Assembly: GCA_964537875.1 (NCBI GenBank)
Contig: CAZIDN010000101.1
Coordinates: 1-10,498 of the forward strand
Length of the DNA: 10,498 nt
Source: JAPKZH01 sp964537875
GTDB lineage: Bacteria; Acidobacteriota; Aminicenantia; Aminicenantales; UBA4085
Direction of reading: 5' to 3'
Below the pieces are notes generated by a model, which ran no database searches, had not been told where the DNA came from, and saw only the letters and a program-made list of their open reading frames with translations. A program made the translations under genes and the position numbers. Position 1 is the stretch's first letter. Each line of letters starts with the position of its first letter. This document shows positions 7,552 to 10,498 of the stretch, piece by piece.

Positions 7552-8490
7552 ATGAAAAACAGAATCGTTGTCGTGGGAAGCTCGAATACAGATATGATCA
7601 TCAAGACATCGAAGATCCCGCGTCCTGGCGAGACGATCCTCGGCGGCGAATTCCATATGGCCGCCGGCGGCAAAGGAGCGAACCAAGCTGTGGCAGCGGC
7701 ACGGGCCGGTGGAGACGTGGCGTTCATTGCCCGCGTCGGAAACGATATCTTCGGCAAGAAGGCCATCGAGGGCTTTATTCATGACCGAATCGATGTGAAA
7801 CATATCTCTAAAAATAGGCGAGCCGCTTCTGGCATCGCCCTGATTATTGTCGGGGCCGACGGCGAAAACAGCATTGCCGTCGCCTCCGGGGCCAATGCCA
7901 ATCTGACGTCGGAAGATGTACGGCGGGCAGAGCGTACGATTTCCTCGGCTAAAATCCTCCTCATGCAGCTAGAAACGCCGCTGGAAACGGTTCGGCATGC
8001 CGCGGAAATTGCGGCTGCGAATAAAGTTCCCGTTATCCTCAACCCCGCACCCGCAAGGCCGTTGGATGAACAACTTCTCTGGCGCATTTCCATCCTGACG
8101 CCCAACGAAACCGAAGCGGAAATTTTGACGGGCATTAAAATCAAAAAAGAATCCGACATGGCCAAAGCCGCTCAAAGGTTATTAAATAGAGGTGTGCGGG
8201 CCGTCTTCATAACGCTAGGTTCAAAGGGTGTCTTTTTGGCTTCAGAAATGGAAAAAATCCGAAGAATCATCCCGGCATTTAAAGTAAAGGCGGTTGATAC
8301 GACAGCGGCCGGCGATGTCTTCAATGGCGCGCTGGCCGTGGCGCTGGCCGAAGGCCAGCCGCTTTTTGACGCGGCCCGCTTTGCCAATGCCGCGGCCGCA
8401 CTTTCCGTGACCAAGATAGGAGCGCAGCCGTCTGCTCCATACCGAAGAGATATCGAGAAGCTCTTAAAAACCACAGGGAATCCATCATGA
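7552..8490 (+). CDS. rbsK: Ribokinase (PfkB family carbohydrate kinase)
   Basis: A 312-aa PfkB-family kinase, close in length to the roughly 309 aa of E. coli RbsK. It phosphorylates a sugar, classically D-ribose at O5, with ATP in the cytoplasm. Visible motifs are D14 in SSNTDMI, the N-terminal signature GGKGANQ (39-45), a NPAP strand with TPNETEAEIL, the DTTAAGD motif (249-255) with D255 as catalytic base, and FNGALAVALAEG after it. DTTAAGD rather than DTxGAGD is typical of true ribokinases. The start is ATG 7552; an upstream in-frame ATG at 7513 lies inside the previous gene. No good Shine-Dalgarno is present in the 10-nt gap, so translation is probably coupled to the preceding gene. Its stop overlaps the next start in an ATGA. 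Because the neighbour is a lyxose-isomerase-like protein, the real substrate may be a ketose such as xylulose or fructose rather than ribose. Confidence 0.92.
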   Translation: MKNRIVVVGSSNTDMIIKTSKIPRPGETILGGEFHMAAGGKGANQAVAAARAGGDVAFIARVGNDIFGKKAIEGFIHDRIDVKHISKNRRAASGIALIIVGADGENSIAVASGANANLTSEDVRRAERTISSAKILLMQLETPLETVRHAAEIAAANKVPVILNPAPARPLDEQLLWRISILTPNETEAEILTGIKIKKESDMAKAAQRLLNRGVRAVFITLGSKGVFLASEMEKIRRIIPAFKVKAVDTTAAGDVFNGALAVALAEGQPLFDAARFANAAAALSVTKIGAQPSAPYRRDIEKLLKTTGNPS

Positions 8491-9029
8491 CATTGAAAGA
8501 GGCACAACGAGCCCGGGGGAAAGCTTGTCAGCTTCTCCAAAAAGCCAAGATCGTAATCACCCAGACAGAAAAAGAAAAAATGGAGGTGCCGGACTTCGGC
8601 CTGAATGATTTCAAGCACTTGGGCTTCGCGATCATTCTTTATGAAAACAACGACCGCTATTGCGCCAAGGAGTTGATCCTTTTGCCCTGGCAGATCTGCC
8701 CTGAGCACAGGCATCCGAAGGTGAGCGAAAAAAACATCGGAAAACAGGAAACGTTTCGCTGCCGCTGGGGCGAAATTTATCTCTATGTCAAGGGCGATCC
8801 AACGCCCAAGCCGAAAGCCATCCTTCCTGAAGCCCAAAAAAAATATTTTACAGCCTGGCACGAGATCATCCTCAAGCCCGGCGACCAATATACCTTGCCG
8901 CCCGACAACCTGCACTGGTTTCAAGCCGGTGATAAGGGCGCTATCATCAGCGAATTCTCCTCGACCAGCACGGACGAAAACGATATCTTTACAAATCCGA
9001 GCATCCGGCGTATTCCGAAAATTGAGTAA
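8487..9029 (+). CDS. D-lyxose isomerase-like cupin
   Basis: A 180-aa single-domain cupin resembling D-lyxose ketol-isomerases (the B. subtilis YdaE type), which interconvert D-lyxose and D-xylulose and, in many members, D-mannose and D-fructose. The metal site is complete: H74 and H76 in CPEHRHP, E88 in KQETFRCRWGE, and H143 in LPPDNLHWFQAG. These are the expected two-His, Glu, His ligands for Mn2+. The family-typical ending GAIISEFSS...DENDIFT is also present. The length is normal. The start ATG shares an ATGA with the ribokinase stop, so the two are translationally coupled. Cytoplasmic, with no signal peptide. Together with the kinase it would feed an aldose into a phosphorylated ketose. 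The exact sugar cannot be read from the sequence. Confidence 0.9.
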   Translation: MTLKEAQRARGKACQLLQKAKIVITQTEKEKMEVPDFGLNDFKHLGFAIILYENNDRYCAKELILLPWQICPEHRHPKVSEKNIGKQETFRCRWGEIYLYVKGDPTPKPKAILPEAQKKYFTAWHEIILKPGDQYTLPPDNLHWFQAGDKGAIISEFSSTSTDENDIFTNPSIRRIPKIE

Positions 9030-10149
9030 GCCCATCGAAAAAATCGCGGAAAGCCGCAGCTTTCTGACACGGCTCTGGCAGTTAGAGAACGAGGAGCGTC
9101 CGGCCTTTCTCATAGGATACACCGGGCCGCGGCTAAAAGGCGGTCAGCCTGTCCGTAGCGCCCTCTTTTCCGCCGAGGGCAAAGACACTGTCCGGGAGAG
9201 GCTCCAGGAGCCGACAAAATTTCTGGCCGCCCAGCTTGAAGAAATTCAGGGACAGATCGCCTTTCGCGGGGATTTTGTCCCAGCCCTTTGCCCTACTCTC
9301 GGAGTGATCGCCATTCCCTCGGCATTCGGCTGTGAAGTCGTCTGGTGGGAGAACGATTTTCCCTCCGTTCGGCCTCTGATCGGCGATGACCCGATGCACG
9401 TCTACGATTTATCCAAGCCCGAATTGACCTCGGGTGTCCTTGGCCGAATCCTCGATTATACCCGCTTCTTCATCGAGCAAACGGGCGGGCATTACCCGGT
9501 GCGCCTGGCCGATGTCCAGGGTCCGCTCGACAATGCCGCCCTGATCTTGGGCCACACTAATTTTCTGGAAGCCGTCATCAGCAGCCCCCGCGAAGTCCAT
9601 CACCTGCTCCAAATGATCACGGATTTTATGATCGAGTTTATCCGGGCACAGCGGGACCTCGTAAGAACGTGCGGCGTGGAATTCGTGCCGAGCGGATTCC
9701 AGCCTTGGATCCCGGACGGATTCGGGATCTCCATCGCCAACGATACCGGCGTCATGCTCTCGCCGGCGCTTCATGATGAGTTCAGCGTTCCCTACATCAA
9801 CCAACTTTCGGAAGCATTCGGGGGCGTCTATATTCACTCCTGCGGTAACTGGACGCATCTCATTCCGAGTTTAAAAAAAGTGCGCGGGCTGAGGGGCCTT
9901 GAATTCGGCGCGAGCGAAACACCTTTTGGGTTCGTCCTTGAGCACTTCGGCGGGCGTGCCGTCTCGGCCTGCCGGGTCGGCCTGCACCGCGATATCAAGT
10001 TCAGCGGTATAGCCGATTTTGTCTCGAAAATTAAAAAGATGTGCACAACATACCGCGGCGTATTCATCCATGTGGACATCACCAACGGGCTGGTCGATGA
10101 AAGCTGGCCGGAAACAGATCTAAATAAAATATACGAACTCATCGCTTGA
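9022..10149 (+). CDS. URO-D superfamily protein, methyltransferase-like (MtaA/MtbA type)
   Basis: A protein of about 375 aa in the uroporphyrinogen decarboxylase superfamily, which includes true UroD and zinc-dependent corrinoid methyltransferases. Recognisable parts are RPAFLIGYTGP near the N-terminus, LADVQGPLDNAALILG in mid-protein, FQPWIPDGFGISIANDTGVMLSPALHDEF (substrate-cleft region), YIHSCGNW with H272 and C274, and SACRVGL with C317. An H-x-C plus a later Cys matches the zinc ligands of MtaA/MtbA methyltransferases and not heme-pathway UroD, so haem synthesis is unlikely. The start is set at TTG 9022-9024, overlapping the isomerase stop by 8 nt. An earlier in-frame ATG at 8785 would run for 237 nt inside the isomerase and is rejected. 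The ribosome-binding site is weak, implying coupling. Substrate is unknown. No corrinoid protein or activator gene is in the window. Confidence 0.85.
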   Translation: MSKPIEKIAESRSFLTRLWQLENEERPAFLIGYTGPRLKGGQPVRSALFSAEGKDTVRERLQEPTKFLAAQLEEIQGQIAFRGDFVPALCPTLGVIAIPSAFGCEVVWWENDFPSVRPLIGDDPMHVYDLSKPELTSGVLGRILDYTRFFIEQTGGHYPVRLADVQGPLDNAALILGHTNFLEAVISSPREVHHLLQMITDFMIEFIRAQRDLVRTCGVEFVPSGFQPWIPDGFGISIANDTGVMLSPALHDEFSVPYINQLSEAFGGVYIHSCGNWTHLIPSLKKVRGLRGLEFGASETPFGFVLEHFGGRAVSACRVGLHRDIKFSGIADFVSKIKKMCTTYRGVFIHVDITNGLVDESWPETDLNKIYELIA

Positions 10150-10203
10150 CGATGAGATGATCACGCCCGCTTCGCGGCCTCGGAATGAAAGGTTCAAAAT
10201 CTC

Positions 10204-10239
10204 GGGGACAAGCACCTAATTGTTAAAGTACCTTTCCCC
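10204..10239. repeat. REP-like imperfect hairpin between converging genes
   Basis: A 36-nt imperfect palindrome opens with GGGGACAAGCACCT (10204-10217) and closes with AAAGTACCTTTCCCC (10225-10239). The outer GGGGA/TCCCC pair perfectly, and about 10 of 14 positions pair overall. It resembles the GGGGACAGGCACC-type REP sequences spread by RAYT (Y1 transposase) proteins, a link made from memory. It sits 54 nt after the URO-D stop and just beyond the S41 remnant stop on the other strand, a typical place for REPs and for a two-way terminator. On the minus strand it is followed by the weakly T-rich GAGATTTTG. Confidence 0.5.
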
Positions 10240-10245
10240 AAATCT

Positions 10246-10395
10246 TTATTTCTCGTACTGCCACTTTCCCTCTTTGAGCATCTTCAAAGTCTCGTCCATC
10301 GCGGCTTTCAGCTCCCTATCGAATCCTTTGAGCTCATCTTCAGGCGTATTGTTGACAAAGACGTCGGGCGCCACGCCAAAGATCATAGACAACAT
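10246..10395 (-). pseudogene. C-terminal remnant of an S41-type peptidase
   Basis: Minus-strand reading from 10395 gives a 49-residue frame ending in TAA (10246-10248). Its core, GVAPDVFVNNTPEDELKGFD followed by RELKAAMDETLKMLKEGKW, matches the extreme C-terminus of S41/tricorn-like serine proteases, where a 'G-V-x-P-D-x-x-V' strand is followed by a charged helix. Residues before the GVAPDV element (FMLSMIF) no longer resemble the family, and an in-frame stop lies at 10438-10440. The PDZ and catalytic domains are therefore not joined to it within this window. It is probably a rearranged or deleted gene end. Confidence 0.55.
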
Positions 10396-10403
10396 GAAAT
10401 TTT

Positions 10404-10440
10404 GTGCGCAGTCCCGCACGATTCTTTGTTTATTTTCTTA
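10404..10440 (+). terminator. Small GC hairpin followed by T-rich tract
   Basis: GTGCG (10404-10408) pairs with CGCAC (10415-10419) across a 6-nt loop, followed on the plus strand by T-rich sequence to 10440. This could act as a weak intrinsic terminator for readthrough from the sugar operon, but no plus-strand gene ends nearby and the stem is only 5 bp. The remainder of 10150-10498 shows no intact gene. Confidence 0.25.
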
Positions 10441-10498
10441 ATTTTAGAGGTTGTTCCAAAGTTACGTGATGGCATTGATCCACCGGTATTCGGAGATT

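Noticed and set aside
8785..9021. N-terminal extension of the URO-D-like protein to an ATG at 8785
   Set aside because: The extension lies in another frame of the lyxose-isomerase-like gene, is basic and serine-rich, and matches nothing. The family N-terminus begins near 9022.
10462..10497. Tail of a minus-strand gene entering from the right edge (11 codons before a TAA)
   Set aside because: Eleven codons are too few to support a gene, and no family was recognised.

Overview
The window is bacterial DNA of roughly 50-55% GC, with AT-rich patches. It carries a zinc-ribbon/Ser-Thr kinase/TolB-like/TPR membrane protein, exported glycoside hydrolases, TTG and GTG starts, and a REP-like hairpin. 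This combination fits Candidatus Aminicenantes or a relative near Acidobacteriota. That placement is inferred from gene style, not from a marker gene, so it is tentative.

Left half, minus strand (about 5266 down to 43): three co-directional genes encode an exported isochorismatase-like cysteine hydrolase, an exported GH29 alpha-L-fucosidase with chitobiase-C-like and PA14-like C-terminal domains, and a large transmembrane Ser/Thr kinase. The first two are 13 nt apart and probably co-transcribed. The kinase follows after 69 nt that hold both a candidate internal promoter and an inverted repeat able to cover its ribosome-binding site.

Middle (5310-6260): an AT-rich fragment of a metallo-beta-lactamase-fold hydrolase lacks the N-terminal half with the HxHxDH metal motif. 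Next comes a clean tRNA-Ala(GGC) on the minus strand with its own promoter. A divergent sigma70-like promoter then drives the right-hand operon.

Right half, plus strand (6261-10149): a tight four-gene operon encodes an exported TIM-barrel glycoside-hydrolase-like protein, a ribokinase (PfkB family), a D-lyxose isomerase-like cupin and a URO-D-superfamily protein with a possible H-x-C...C zinc site. Gaps are 10 nt, then a 4-nt ATGA overlap, then an 8-nt overlap. The set reads as sugar release outside the cytoplasm followed by isomerisation and phosphorylation. The URO-D/methyltransferase-like protein is the unexplained partner and the best candidate here for undescribed biochemistry.

Right edge (10150-10498): no intact gene. 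It holds a REP-like imperfect hairpin, the C-terminal remnant of an S41-type peptidase on the minus strand, and a small GC hairpin followed by T-rich sequence.
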